Part shown: positions 35,556 through 44,379 of the stretch, piece after piece
How positions within the stretch are numbered: position 1 is the first letter of the stretch
How the letters are laid out: each line of letters starts with the position of its first letter
Source of the DNA: Pseudoduganella rivuli
GTDB lineage: Bacteria > Pseudomonadota > Gammaproteobacteria > Burkholderiales > Burkholderiaceae_D
Direction: 5' to 3'
NCBI RefSeq assembly: GCF_009674485.1
Contig: NZ_WKJJ01000001.1
Span: forward strand, 172,265 to 236,264
Length of the DNA stretch: 64,000 bases
Position numbers and translations under genes: made by a program
Notes under the pieces: generated by a model
Told to the model about the DNA's origin: nothing
Database searches by the model: none
The model's input: only the letters and a program-made list of their open reading frames with translations

Positions 35556-35989
35556 CAGTTCACCACCATCACCACGCGCACGCTGGCGTCCACGGCCGCC
35601 CGTTCGACATAGCCGATCGCGCCCGGATTATCCGCCACCGCCTTGCGCACCGCGATGGAACTGGACAGCTCGCGCGGCGGCTGGCCCCGGCCCGTGAAAA
35701 TGCGCTTGGTCCAGTAAGCTTTCATCAGCGCCGGCGTGCGCGACGCCACCTTCTGGTAAAACTCGTTGCGCTGCGGCGTATTGAGCGCCTGGTCCAGCGC
35801 CTGCACTTCCGCGCCATCGGGAAAACGCATGGCTTCGCCCAGGAAGATGTCGGCCACCTGGTCGGCGCGCAGCGCCGTCACGGGATTGTGGGCCGACACG
35901 ATGACCACCAGCTCGCCGGCGCGGGCATGCGCACCCGGCAGGCCCAGCGCCGCCGCCAGCAGTAATCCAGCCAGTGTAGACAGTCGCAT
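35555..35989 (-). CDS. Small PstS-like periplasmic binding protein
   Basis: This 144-residue exported protein (MRLSTLAGLLLAAALGLPGAHA leader) has 'VVIVSAHNPVTALRADQVADIFLGEAMRFPDGAEVQALDQ' character, 'YQKVASRTPALMKAYWTKRIFTG' and 'VADNPGAIGYV'. The last motif is shared with phosphate-binding PstS-like proteins. It is about half the length of true PstS and no ABC transporter genes are near, so it is more likely a ligand-presenting sensor partner than a transporter part. It sits between a porin and the GGDEF-EAL sensor in one operon. Confidence 0.75.
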   Translation of the reverse strand: MRLSTLAGLLLAAALGLPGAHARAGELVVIVSAHNPVTALRADQVADIFLGEAMRFPDGAEVQALDQALNTPQRNEFYQKVASRTPALMKAYWTKRIFTGRGQPPRELSSSIAVRKAVADNPGAIGYVERAAVDASVRVVMVVN

Positions 35990-36000
35990 GTGCCGCCCCG

Positions 36001-37254
36001 TCAAAACACGAAGTCCAGCAGCACGCTGGTCACGCCCGCGTGCCCCCCGGAACGGAAGCCCGGCTGCACATTGATGAACGTGCCGGACGAACCGTTGCGC
36101 GTATGCAGCCGATCATACTGCAGTTTCAGCGCCATGCCCGGGCAGACATCCCAGCGCAGCCCCAGCGCCACGCTGTCCTGCTGCGGGATGGCGCTCAGGT
36201 AACTGTTCAGGTACCCATTCAGGTACGACGCGGTGGCGGCAACTGCGGGCGGCAGGCCGGCCAGCGGGACGCCGGCAATGCTGGTCGCCATCAACGCATG
36301 CGACCGCCCCGCCTGCACATACGGGGTCCACGCCCCCAGCCGCACGCCCGCGCTGGCATACAGGCCGTAGAAATCGCCGAGGGCCGACTTGTAGTTGAAG
36401 CGGCCCGCTTCCGCCATCACGAACCAGTCGCCCGGGTCATAGCTGGCGCCGGCGTTAACCACCAGCACGCGCTTGTCGCGGATTTCATAGCGTTCCGCCA
36501 ATGCCTGGCCGGCGGCGCCGAACTGGCGCAGCCCGGCAAACAATTCCTGGCCCACGTCCACCGTCAGCGAACTGGTGGTGACGCCGCCGCGCAACATCAG
36601 CGCGCCCGAGGTGACGGTATGGGTGATGCCGGTGATGCCGTGGCCATGGGCGCGGTAGCCCGGCCCCAGTTCGCGGTTGGTCGAACCGTAAAATGCTTGC
36701 GTGGTGTGTTTCAGGCCGGCGCTGTTCCAGCGGTAACTCGCATCGAAGCCGTCGCTGCTGGAAATCGGCAGCGCGCCATACAGTTCCACTGGCGGGCGCA
36801 CCCACGGCAACGCATAGCTGGCCTTGCGGTAATCGCCCGCCAGGAACATGGGCAGCGCTATCCGGCCCAGCCGCAAACTCAGTTCCGGCGTAACCTGGTA
36901 TTTGACGTTGGCCCATTCCACCACGGGCTTCCACGAATTTTGCAGGTTACGTTCGGACACCACCTGCAACACGGCGGACCAGCGCTTGTCGATATCGACG
37001 CTGAGCTGCGCACCGAGCCGGCTGTCGACTTCCGGGCTCCAGTTGCTGCTGTAGCCGGCCTTGCCGGGGTACAGCACATTGGCCGCGTAATCCGCCTGCT
37101 TTTCCGTCGAGTGCACGGCGCCAGCGCTGCCGAAGCCCTGGAACGACCAGCTTGCTGATTTGTCATCGGTCTGCGCATGCACATGGGCTGCCGCGCAAAG
37201 GGCCGGCAGCGCCAGCAATTTCAAGAACTGTCGGGCAACTGAAGTCATTATCAA
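36001..37254 (-). CDS. Outer-membrane porin-like protein
   Basis: This 417-residue protein has a signal peptide ending near 'AAAHVHAQT' and repeated amphipathic beta-strands, ending in 'VLLDFVF' with a C-terminal Phe. Segments such as 'VDSRLGAQLSVDIDKRWSAVLQV' and 'VVEWANVKYQVTPELSLRLGR' are typical of DcaP/porin-type barrels. It heads an operon with the PstS-like and GGDEF-EAL genes; the PstS-like ATG lies 11 nt after its stop. Its substrate is unknown. Confidence 0.8.
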   Translation of the reverse strand: MIMTSVARQFLKLLALPALCAAAHVHAQTDDKSASWSFQGFGSAGAVHSTEKQADYAANVLYPGKAGYSSNWSPEVDSRLGAQLSVDIDKRWSAVLQVVSERNLQNSWKPVVEWANVKYQVTPELSLRLGRIALPMFLAGDYRKASYALPWVRPPVELYGALPISSSDGFDASYRWNSAGLKHTTQAFYGSTNRELGPGYRAHGHGITGITHTVTSGALMLRGGVTTSSLTVDVGQELFAGLRQFGAAGQALAERYEIRDKRVLVVNAGASYDPGDWFVMAEAGRFNYKSALGDFYGLYASAGVRLGAWTPYVQAGRSHALMATSIAGVPLAGLPPAVAATASYLNGYLNSYLSAIPQQDSVALGLRWDVCPGMALKLQYDRLHTRNGSSGTFINVQPGFRSGGHAGVTSVLLDFVF

Positions 37255-37371
37255 ATCGTGAATGACGGCGGCATGGCGCCGCCCGGACTGTGAACCGCGC
37301 TACCTTAGTACGGGGCTCAGGAACAGTCTATATTTTTCCCGACGGGATTATTGGTAATGACGGTGAAATGC

Positions 37372-37400
37372 GCCATCGGACACAAAAAGTGTCCGATGGC
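37372..37400. repeat. Perfect 12-bp inverted repeat
   Basis: GCCATCGGACAC and GTGTCCGATGGC are separated by AAAAA, between the GH28-like gene end (37465) and the porin start (37254). No T-run follows on either strand, so it is not a standard terminator. It could be a regulator site for the porin operon or an RNA-stabilising hairpin after the beta-helix gene. Confidence 0.6.
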
Positions 37401-37464
37401 AACAACAGGTGACAAGCGGGATGTGCGCATTATGACAATCATGCGCATCAGGCAAGCAGTGGGC

Positions 37465-38922
37465 TTATTTGTACGTCACATTCTCCACGAACGGCCCCAG
37501 ATTCAGGATATTCGGCGCCGGTCCCGTGATTTTCTTGCCCGCCACCGTCACGTTATCCAGCACGACATTGCGCACCTTGCGCGATGCATCGTAGCCATAC
37601 ATGACGGAAGCGCCCGGCGATCCTTCGCCCGTGAAGCTGACGTTGCGGAACGTGATGTTTTCGATGCCGCGTCCCGGGCTGGTGTTGTACTTCGGCGTAT
37701 AGGCGATGTGCAGGTTGAACAGCATGCCCTCCTCGATGCGCTCGACACGGATATCCTCGAACACCACATCGCGCACCAGGTTGTCGTCGCCGGCCATGAT
37801 GCCGAATACCCCTTCGTATTCCGGGTCGTCCTCGTCATGTTCGAGCACGTCGATGTTCGAGAAACGGATGCGTTCCAGCACTTCCGGTTCCGGATGGTCT
37901 TTGGTCGGCGTATTGCCGTGGATGCCGATCATCACCGGGTGCGCCACGTCGGCCCACAACGTTGAGTCACGCACCGTGATGTCGCGCGTATTGCCCCAGA
38001 TATCCCAGCGGTGGTTGTACAGGGTGACGCAATCGTCGGACGTGCGGATAAAGCTGTCGGCAATCGTCACGCGTTCGCAGGCAAAGTGACCCAGGCCATC
38101 GGACCACTGGCCGGCGCCGATGGTGCGGATGCTGCGCTCTTCGAGATCCTGCGAATTAATGCAGCGCATCGTACCTTCCGGCTGGTTGACGAAGATCGGG
38201 CCATCGATGGTGACGTGGCGCGAACGGCGGATCTGCATTTGCGAGACGCCCATGAATAAACCATCACTGACCACCTGCACATTTTCCACGCCGTCAAAGA
38301 TCAGCGGGCTTCTCAGCACGGCGGCGCCGTCGATGTACACGCGGGTATTGGACCGCACGCGGAATTCGCCGTCATACAGGCCCGGGCCGAAATACACGAC
38401 CGGCTGCGTGAAGTCCGGCGTCACGCCCTTACCCGTCGACATGCCCGTCACCGGCTCGGCCGAACGCGGCATGTCCTTGCGGATCGCGTGTGTGAACAGG
38501 TGCAGGTTGTGATGGCGGTCGCCGTCGAATTCCACGCTGAGGTTGTCCGGGCGCTGCAGCGTAAACAACACGGTATTGCCCTTCACCGTGTATTTGATGC
38601 CACGCGCATCGGGACGGATCGCGACTTTCGAGAAGGTGCCGTTATTTTTATGCACCGACACTTCCACGGCGCCGTCAAAGTTAAAGTACACCATGGACGC
38701 ATCCTTGACGGGCTTGTCCAGGTCGACCTTGACGTTGTATTCATATAAATCCTGCCACACGCCGCCCGGCGTGCGCACCTTGACCGTGTAATCGTCATTG
38801 TGGTGCGTGTAGCGCATCGCTTCCGGGAATGGGAAGACTTGCAGGGCGTTCGTCGCTGCATGCGCGGCCGGCAGCGCGGCGCACAGCAACAGGCCCGCCA
38901 GGGCCCACCAGCGTTTCATCAT
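37465..38922 (-). CDS. Secreted parallel beta-helix glycosidase (GH28/GH49-like)
   Basis: This 485-residue exported protein (leader to 'ALPAAHAATN') has an N-terminal beta-sandwich with 'YEYNVKVDLDKPVKDASMVYF' and 'VEFDGDRHHNLHLFTH', as in bacterial GH28/GH49-type proteins. A right-handed beta-helix follows. Likely active-site features are 'ADSFIRTSDDCVTLYNHRWD' (adjacent Asp pair) and 'VMIGIHGNTP'. The classical GH28 RIK motif is not seen, so a GH49-like or novel specificity is possible. It follows the GH43 gene by 36 nt on the same strand, and that pair diverges from kduI. Confidence 0.7.
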   Translation of the reverse strand: MMKRWWALAGLLLCAALPAAHAATNALQVFPFPEAMRYTHHNDDYTVKVRTPGGVWQDLYEYNVKVDLDKPVKDASMVYFNFDGAVEVSVHKNNGTFSKVAIRPDARGIKYTVKGNTVLFTLQRPDNLSVEFDGDRHHNLHLFTHAIRKDMPRSAEPVTGMSTGKGVTPDFTQPVVYFGPGLYDGEFRVRSNTRVYIDGAAVLRSPLIFDGVENVQVVSDGLFMGVSQMQIRRSRHVTIDGPIFVNQPEGTMRCINSQDLEERSIRTIGAGQWSDGLGHFACERVTIADSFIRTSDDCVTLYNHRWDIWGNTRDITVRDSTLWADVAHPVMIGIHGNTPTKDHPEPEVLERIRFSNIDVLEHDEDDPEYEGVFGIMAGDDNLVRDVVFEDIRVERIEEGMLFNLHIAYTPKYNTSPGRGIENITFRNVSFTGEGSPGASVMYGYDASRKVRNVVLDNVTVAGKKITGPAPNILNLGPFVENVTYK

Positions 38923-38958
38923 GGGGTATCTCCTTCGTTGTTATGCTGAATTGATTGC

Positions 38959-40596
38959 TTATTCTGTGACGCGGAAATAGTCGACATCCGCATAGGCCTT
39001 GCGGCCGGAGGCGGACGGTGTGGTGCTGAACAGCCCCACCTGCGCCCCCACCCAGCGCCCCACGCCGGCACGGAACGGCTGCCCGGCAGGTATAAAGCGC
39101 ACGTTATCCGTACTGTACGAGAATTGCGCCATCGCGCCCTCCCCCACGCGCACCCGCAAATACACGGGCTGCGCGCCCACGGTGGCCACGGTTTCCGCCT
39201 GTTCCACGCATTTATCGGCCGGTTTTTCACAGGTGGCGTAGACCAGTTGGGTGGCGCCGCCCTGGCGCCGCAATCCCAGCCATGCATAGCGGATGCCCAG
39301 CACCACCAGCCCCGCGCGCTGCTCCTCCGCGCCGCTCAGCGACACCACGGTGTCGGCGGCAAAAGACGGGGCGGGGAATTTCTGCGTCAGCACGGAGGGA
39401 ATCTCGCGCAGGCTGCCGCCATCCGCCGCTGGCTGGGCGAACAGGCGCAATTGACCGGGACGGGCCGCCAGCGAATACCAGTCGTTGCTGAAGTTGGCGT
39501 TCCATTGCCACTGCCAACCCAATACCTTGCCGTTGAATTCATCGGTGGTGGCGGGATTGATGATGCCCCGGTCCGTGCCGGCCGGTTTCGCATGGCGCAG
39601 CACGGGCTCGCCCACGCCATCGCCATCCGGGTCCGCCCCAATCACGGGCCAGCCATCCTTCCATGCCATGGGCTGCAAGTGGACCACGCGGCCATAGGCG
39701 GCCTTGTCCTGGAAGTGATAAAACCAGTCACGCCCGTCGACCCCATCGACCCAGGCGCCCTGGTGCGGGCCGTTAATCGCCGTCATGCCCTGCGCCATGA
39801 CGATGCGGTCTTCATAAGGTCCCTCGATGTTGCGCGAGCGGAACACCGCCTGCCACCCCATTTCCACGCCGCCGGCCGGCGCAAACACGTAGTAATAGCC
39901 ATCCTTCTTGTACAGCTTCGGACCTTCGACGGTGAAATAGCCGGGCAAGCGGTCGCCATGGATAATGTCACGTCCTTTGTCATCCAGCAGGCGGCTGGCA
40001 TCCGGCGCCATGCTGCGCAGGGTCACGATATTGTTGATGCCGGACCGGCTCCTGGCCCAGGCGTGCACCAGCCACGCCCTGCCGTCGTCATCCCACAGCG
40101 GCGCCGGGTCGATGATGCCCTTCCCCGCCAGCAGCAGGCGCGGCGCGCTCCACGGCCCCGCGAACCGTTCCGCCGTCATCACATAGATGCCAACGTCCGG
40201 GTCCGGCCAGAAAATCCAGAACTTGCCGTCATGGTGGCGCAAAGTCGGCGCCCACACGCCCTTGCCGGGCTGCGGCTTGGCAAAAAACTGTTGCGGCGGC
40301 AGCACCGGCAGCGCGTGGCCCACCAGCTCCCAGTTCACCATGTCAGATGATTGCAATAATGGCAATCCCGGTGCGTTGCTGAAGCTGGACGACGTCATGT
40401 AAAACATGCCGCCCACGCGGATCACGTCCGGGTCGGAATAGTCGGCGTGCAGGACGGGGTTGCGGTACTGGCCGTTGCCCAGGTCCGCCGACCAGGGCGG
40501 CGTCTCAGCCGCGCCCGAGCCATGACCGGCCAGCGCCGCCAGGATGACCCCCGCCACGGCCAGCCGCCCACCCCGCTTTTTACCCCGTGCATTCAT
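38959..40596 (-). CDS. Exported GH43 glycosidase
   Basis: This 545-residue enzyme has a signal peptide (basic start, cleavage near 'GHGSGAAET'). The five-bladed propeller shows the GH43 triad: base Asp in '[16 protein letters not shown]', pKa-modulating Asp in '[13 protein letters not shown]', and acid Glu in '[18 protein letters not shown]'. The C-terminal ~190 residues form a GH43_C2-type beta-sandwich ending '[11 protein letters not shown]'. Arabinofuranosidase/xylosidase-type activities are likely; subfamily is not determined. The frame runs upstream to 41481, but ATG 40596 gives the signal peptide and avoids the antisense part. Confidence 0.9.
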   Translation of the reverse strand: MNARGKKRGGRLAVAGVILAALAGHGSGAAETPPWSADLGNGQYRNPVLHADYSDPDVIRVGGMFYMTSSSFSNAPGLPLLQSSDMVNWELVGHALPVLPPQQFFAKPQPGKGVWAPTLRHHDGKFWIFWPDPDVGIYVMTAERFAGPWSAPRLLLAGKGIIDPAPLWDDDGRAWLVHAWARSRSGINNIVTLRSMAPDASRLLDDKGRDIIHGDRLPGYFTVEGPKLYKKDGYYYVFAPAGGVEMGWQAVFRSRNIEGPYEDRIVMAQGMTAINGPHQGAWVDGVDGRDWFYHFQDKAAYGRVVHLQPMAWKDGWPVIGADPDGDGVGEPVLRHAKPAGTDRGIINPATTDEFNGKVLGWQWQWNANFSNDWYSLAARPGQLRLFAQPAADGGSLREIPSVLTQKFPAPSFAADTVVSLSGAEEQRAGLVVLGIRYAWLGLRRQGGATQLVYATCEKPADKCVEQAETVATVGAQPVYLRVRVGEGAMAQFSYSTDNVRFIPAGQPFRAGVGRWVGAQVGLFSTTPSASGRKAYADVDYFRVTE

Positions 40597-40650
40597 ACCT
40601 TCTCCGTTCAGATTTACTTGGCATTCGCAACCGATATGGGTATTATAGTT

Positions 40651-40664
40651 GTTATCGATAACAG
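40651..40664. promoter_or_regulatory. LacI-type operator between GH43 and kduI
   Basis: TGTTATCGATAACA is a perfect 14-bp palindrome with a central CG. It lies in the 138-bp divergent region between the leftward GH43 gene and the rightward kduI operon, so one repressor could control both. The same site recurs around the TonB receptor near the LacI gene. Confidence 0.85.
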
Positions 40665-40734
40665 GTCGCAAGCGGAAAAAGTCGCTGAAACTTACCCGCC
40701 GCACCAGAGAAAAAACCGTCCGGAGAAACCGCAG

Positions 40735-41583
40735 ATGTATGAAAAGACTTACCACGCTACCCATCCCGAAATGATGGAGCAAGCAACAAACGATCAACTT
40801 CGTGATCGTTACCTGATTGGCGGCCTGTTCGTGCCGGACACCGTCAAACTCAATTACTGCCACCATGAACGCTTCGTGATCGGCGGCGCCTGCCCGGTCC
40901 AGCACCCCGTCAGCCTGCCCGTGCACACGGAGCCGGCATCGGCCGCCGGCCAGCCTTACCTGGTGCGGCGCGAACTGGGCGTGATCAATATCGCCAATGG
41001 CGCGGGTAAAGTCACGGTCGATGGCGCGGTCTACGAACTGGCGCCCCGCGACGGCCTGTATATCCCGATGGGGACGAAGGACGTCACGTTCGAATCGCTG
41101 GACGCGGCCAACCCCGCCCGCTTTTACCTGGCGTCCACGCCGGCCCACATCCGCTACGAAACCCGCAAGATCTGCCACGCGGACGCCGTGCCACTCGAAC
41201 GGGGCAGCCTGGAAACGTCCAATGCGCGCACGATTTACCAGTATGTGGTGCCGGGCGTATGCCAGTCCGCGCAATTGCTGCTGGGGCTGACCATCCTGAA
41301 AACGGGCAGCGTGTGGAACACCATGCCGCCGCACCTGCACGAGCGCCGCTCCGAAGTGTATTTCTATTTTGGCCTGGAAAAAGACCAACGTGTCTTCCAC
41401 TTCATGGGGGAACCGGATTCCGCCCGCCACATCATCGTGGCCGACCAGGAAGCCGTGGTATCGCCGCCATGGTCGATCCACATGGGTTCCGGCACGTCCA
41501 ACTATGCGTTCATCTGGGCCATGGGCGGGGAAAACCTCGACTACACCGACATGAATGTGCTCGACATCTGCCAGCTGAAATAG
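40735..41583 (+). CDS. kduI: 5-keto-4-deoxyuronate isomerase
   Basis: This 282-residue cytosolic cupin enzyme converts 5-keto-4-deoxyuronate (from unsaturated uronic acid released by GH88/GH105) to 2,5-diketo-3-deoxygluconate. Family marks are '[20 protein letters not shown]', '[13 protein letters not shown]', the metal motif '[18 protein letters not shown]', and '[22 protein letters not shown]'. Length is normal. The ATG at 40735 follows CGGAGAAA. It is first gene of a ten-gene operon with kduD 9 nt on. Confidence 0.97.
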   Translation: MYEKTYHATHPEMMEQATNDQLRDRYLIGGLFVPDTVKLNYCHHERFVIGGACPVQHPVSLPVHTEPASAAGQPYLVRRELGVINIANGAGKVTVDGAVYELAPRDGLYIPMGTKDVTFESLDAANPARFYLASTPAHIRYETRKICHADAVPLERGSLETSNARTIYQYVVPGVCQSAQLLLGLTILKTGSVWNTMPPHLHERRSEVYFYFGLEKDQRVFHFMGEPDSARHIIVADQEAVVSPPWSIHMGSGTSNYAFIWAMGGENLDYTDMNVLDICQLK

Positions 41584-41592
41584 GAGTCAGAC

Positions 41593-42348
41593 ATGTCCAA
41601 CATGTTCAAGCTGGACGGCCAGACCGCCGTCGTCACCGGGGCCAACACGGGCCTGGGCCAGGCGATTGCCGTGGCGCTGGCGCAAGCGGGCGCCGACATC
41701 GTGGCGGCCGGCCGCAGCGCCGCCGATGACACCCGCGCGCTGGTGGAAAGCGCGGGCCGCCGCTTCCTGTTCGTGGAAGCGGACCTGTCGTCCACCGCCC
41801 CGGTGCAGCACGTGATCGACGCGGCGCTGAACTTCCAGGGCCGTCTCGATATCCTCGTCAACAATGCCGGCATTATCCGCCGCGCCGATGCGCTGGACGT
41901 GACGGAAGAAGACTGGGATGCCGTGCTCGATACCAACTTGAAGACGCTGTTTTTCCTCAGCCAGGCCGCCGCCGGACACATGGCGCGGCAAGGCGCGGGC
42001 AAGATCATCAATATCGCATCGCTGCTGTCGTTCCAGGGCGGCATCCGCGTGCCGGCTTATGCGGCCAGCAAGAGCGCGGTGGCGGGCCTGACGCACGCAT
42101 TGGCCAACGAGTGGGCGGCAAAAGGCATCAACGTCAATGCCATCGCGCCGGGCTATTTCGAGACCAATAACACGCAGGCGCTGCGCGACGATGCGCAGCG
42201 CTCGGAAGCAATCCTGGCGCGGATTCCCGCCGGCCGCTGGGGTAGCCCTGCGGACCTGGCCGGCGCCGCGGTATTCCTGGCCAGCCGCGCCAGCGATTAC
42301 GTGCACGGCATCGTGCTGCCGGTCGACGGGGGGTGGCTGGCGCGATGA
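41593..42348 (+). CDS. kduD: 2-deoxy-D-gluconate 3-dehydrogenase / KduD
   Basis: This 251-residue short-chain dehydrogenase has 'VVTGANTGLGQAIA' (cofactor loop), 'ILVNNAGIIRR', catalytic Ser in 'INIASLLSFQGG', 'YAASKSAVAGLTHALANEW' (Tyr-x-x-x-Lys), and 'NAIAPGYFETNNT' typical of KduD. It reduces 2,5-diketo-3-deoxygluconate to 2-keto-3-deoxygluconate. It follows kduI and overlaps kdgK by 4 nt (ATGA). Confidence 0.95.
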   Translation: MSNMFKLDGQTAVVTGANTGLGQAIAVALAQAGADIVAAGRSAADDTRALVESAGRRFLFVEADLSSTAPVQHVIDAALNFQGRLDILVNNAGIIRRADALDVTEEDWDAVLDTNLKTLFFLSQAAAGHMARQGAGKIINIASLLSFQGGIRVPAYAASKSAVAGLTHALANEWAAKGINVNAIAPGYFETNNTQALRDDAQRSEAILARIPAGRWGSPADLAGAAVFLASRASDYVHGIVLPVDGGWLAR

Positions 42349-43355
42349 ACACCACCCGTATTGTCTGTTTTGGCGAAGTGCTGGCCCGACTGTCGGCGCC
42401 GAATGGCGAAATGCTGCTGCAATCGCCCCGCCTGGACGTCTGCATCGGCGGCGCGGAAGCCAATGTCGCCGTGTCGCTGGCCCGGTTCGGCCATGACGCC
42501 ACCGTGGCCAGCGCCCTGCCCGCCAATGCGCTGGGCAGGGCCGCGCACGACCGCTTGCGGGGACTGGGCGTCGATACGCGCGGCATCGCCTTCCGCCCGG
42601 GGCGCATGGGCCTGTATTTCCTGACACCGGGCGCCGTGACGCGGCCATCGGAAATCATTTACGACCGCGCCGGCTCCGTGTTTGCCAACAGCGGCCCGCA
42701 AGACTATGACTGGCCCGCGCTGCTCGATGGCGCCGGCTGGCTGCACATTTCCGGCGTGACACCCGCCGTGGGACCGCAAGCAGCGCAAGCCGTGCTGGCC
42801 GCCGCGCGCCACGCCAAGGATGCGGGCATCCGCGTATCGTTCGACGGCAATTACCGCGCATCGATGTGGGCCGAACAGGGCTATGATGGCGCCGCCATCC
42901 TGCATGAACTGATTGGCTACGCGGATATCGCCTTTGCCGACCAGCGCGATATCGCGCTGGTATTGCAGCGCCCGGAGCTGGCCGCGCCCGAACGCCGCGC
43001 CGACGCGGCTGCCGCGGCCTTTGCCACCTTCCCCCGCCTGGGTGCGTTGACCGCTACCGTGCGCGTACAGCACAGCATCGGCCATCACCACCTGGCCGCC
43101 ACCTTGCATACGCGCGGCGCGGAATATTCCGCCAGCCCCGTCGCGGTCGATGGCATCGTCGACCGTATCGGCACCGGCGACGCGTACGCGGCCGGCGTCC
43201 TGCACGGCATGCTGCAAGGCTGGGCATACAACGACATCCTGGAATTCGGCCTGGCCGCCGCCGCGCTGAAACACAGCATCGCGGGCGACTTCAACCTGGC
43301 CAGCGCCGAACAGGTGCAGGCCGCGCGCCAGGGAGCATTCGATGTGCGCCGCTGA
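42345..43355 (+). CDS. kdgK: 2-keto-3-deoxygluconate kinase
   Basis: This 336-residue PfkB-family kinase has 'CIGGAEANVAVSLARFG' and the C-terminal signature 'DRIGTGDAYAAGVLHGML' with the catalytic Asp. It phosphorylates KDG to KDPG, the step after KduD. No KDPG aldolase is in the window, so that activity must be encoded elsewhere. ATG 42345 overlaps the kduD stop; the next gene overlaps this one by 14 nt. Confidence 0.93.
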   Translation: MNTTRIVCFGEVLARLSAPNGEMLLQSPRLDVCIGGAEANVAVSLARFGHDATVASALPANALGRAAHDRLRGLGVDTRGIAFRPGRMGLYFLTPGAVTRPSEIIYDRAGSVFANSGPQDYDWPALLDGAGWLHISGVTPAVGPQAAQAVLAAARHAKDAGIRVSFDGNYRASMWAEQGYDGAAILHELIGYADIAFADQRDIALVLQRPELAAPERRADAAAAAFATFPRLGALTATVRVQHSIGHHHLAATLHTRGAEYSASPVAVDGIVDRIGTGDAYAAGVLHGMLQGWAYNDILEFGLAAAALKHSIAGDFNLASAEQVQAARQGAFDVRR

Positions 43356-44373
43356 TACCGCTACCCCGCGTCCATGGCGCCTGCAATGGGCGTACGGCAG
43401 CGCCGAAGTGCAGTCGCTGGGCGGCATGTTGGGGCCCGTCAGCCTGCACCTGGACCATGGCCGCGAACTCGATGTCATGCACGTGGCGCCGTGGCACGGC
43501 ATGACGGCGGCCGACAACCTGCCCGGCATCCTGCGCCGCCTGCGGGGCGAATGGCCGTGCGTGCCGTTCGGCCGCACGGACCGGCCGCACGACTTGCCAC
43601 CCGGCTGGCAAACCCGGGCCGCCGACGACGAATGGGGCCACGGCTATGCATCGAACCACCACTGGACGTGCGTGGCAGCCACCGCCACCAAAGTCCACCT
43701 GGCGATCGATTACCCTGCCACGTCGGCCATCGCGCGCGTGGAGCGGATCATTGCCGCCGATCCGTACGCGCCGGCGCTGGACATCGCGCTGACCGTGCAC
43801 GCGCGCCGCGCCGCCCACGTACCCATCGGCCTGCACCCGACGTTCCGCCTGCCGCCGATGCCGGGCCGCGTGCAAGTCCGCCTGGGCCACAACGAAGGCG
43901 TCCACAGCTATCCCGCCACCGCGCCGGGCGGCATTTCGCGGCTGTTGCCGGATACCCGTTCGCCTGGCCTGGACACGATGGCCGGCATCGACGGCGCGCT
44001 CGACTTGAGCCGACTGCCGCTGGCCGGGCCGTGCGAGGAATTGCTGCAGGTGCGCGCGCCACAAGGCGGCGGCGACACCCCGCCGTTCGCACTGCATTAC
44101 CTGGATTACGGCGCCTGCGTGGGCCTGTGGTGGGACACCGCCCACCTGCCCGACCTGATGCTGTGGATCAGCAACGGCGGCCGCATCAATTTCCCGTGGA
44201 TGAGCCGCCACCTGGCGATCGGCGCGGAACCCGTCAACAGCCTGTTCGACCTCGGCCGCGTGGCGCAGGCGCCGCAGGGCCATCCACTGGCGGACCGCCT
44301 CGGCGTGCCGCTGACACCAGGCCAGCCCTGGCAAACCCGTTACCGAATCGCGGCCTGGAACGAAGCCGCCTGA
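43342..44373 (+). CDS. Aldose 1-epimerase-like protein
   Basis: This 343-residue cytosolic protein belongs by appearance to the galactose-mutarotase superfamily (beta-super-sandwich). It has 'YGSAEVQSLGGMLGPVSLHL', 'MHVAPWH', 'IGLHPTFRLPP' with the likely substrate His, and 'WISNGGRINFPWMSRH'. It is diverged from classical GalM and may act on a different sugar anomer, such as the uronate or the mannose handled by its neighbours. It overlaps kdgK and is followed by the AGE gene after 6 nt. Confidence 0.72.
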   Translation: MCAADTATPRPWRLQWAYGSAEVQSLGGMLGPVSLHLDHGRELDVMHVAPWHGMTAADNLPGILRRLRGEWPCVPFGRTDRPHDLPPGWQTRAADDEWGHGYASNHHWTCVAATATKVHLAIDYPATSAIARVERIIAADPYAPALDIALTVHARRAAHVPIGLHPTFRLPPMPGRVQVRLGHNEGVHSYPATAPGGISRLLPDTRSPGLDTMAGIDGALDLSRLPLAGPCEELLQVRAPQGGGDTPPFALHYLDYGACVGLWWDTAHLPDLMLWISNGGRINFPWMSRHLAIGAEPVNSLFDLGRVAQAPQGHPLADRLGVPLTPGQPWQTRYRIAAWNEAA

Positions 44374-44379
44374 CCAACC

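Noticed and set aside
40597..41481. N-terminal extension of the leftward GH43
   Set aside because: It is antisense to kduI and crosses the divergent operator region; Met 40596 gives a signal peptide.
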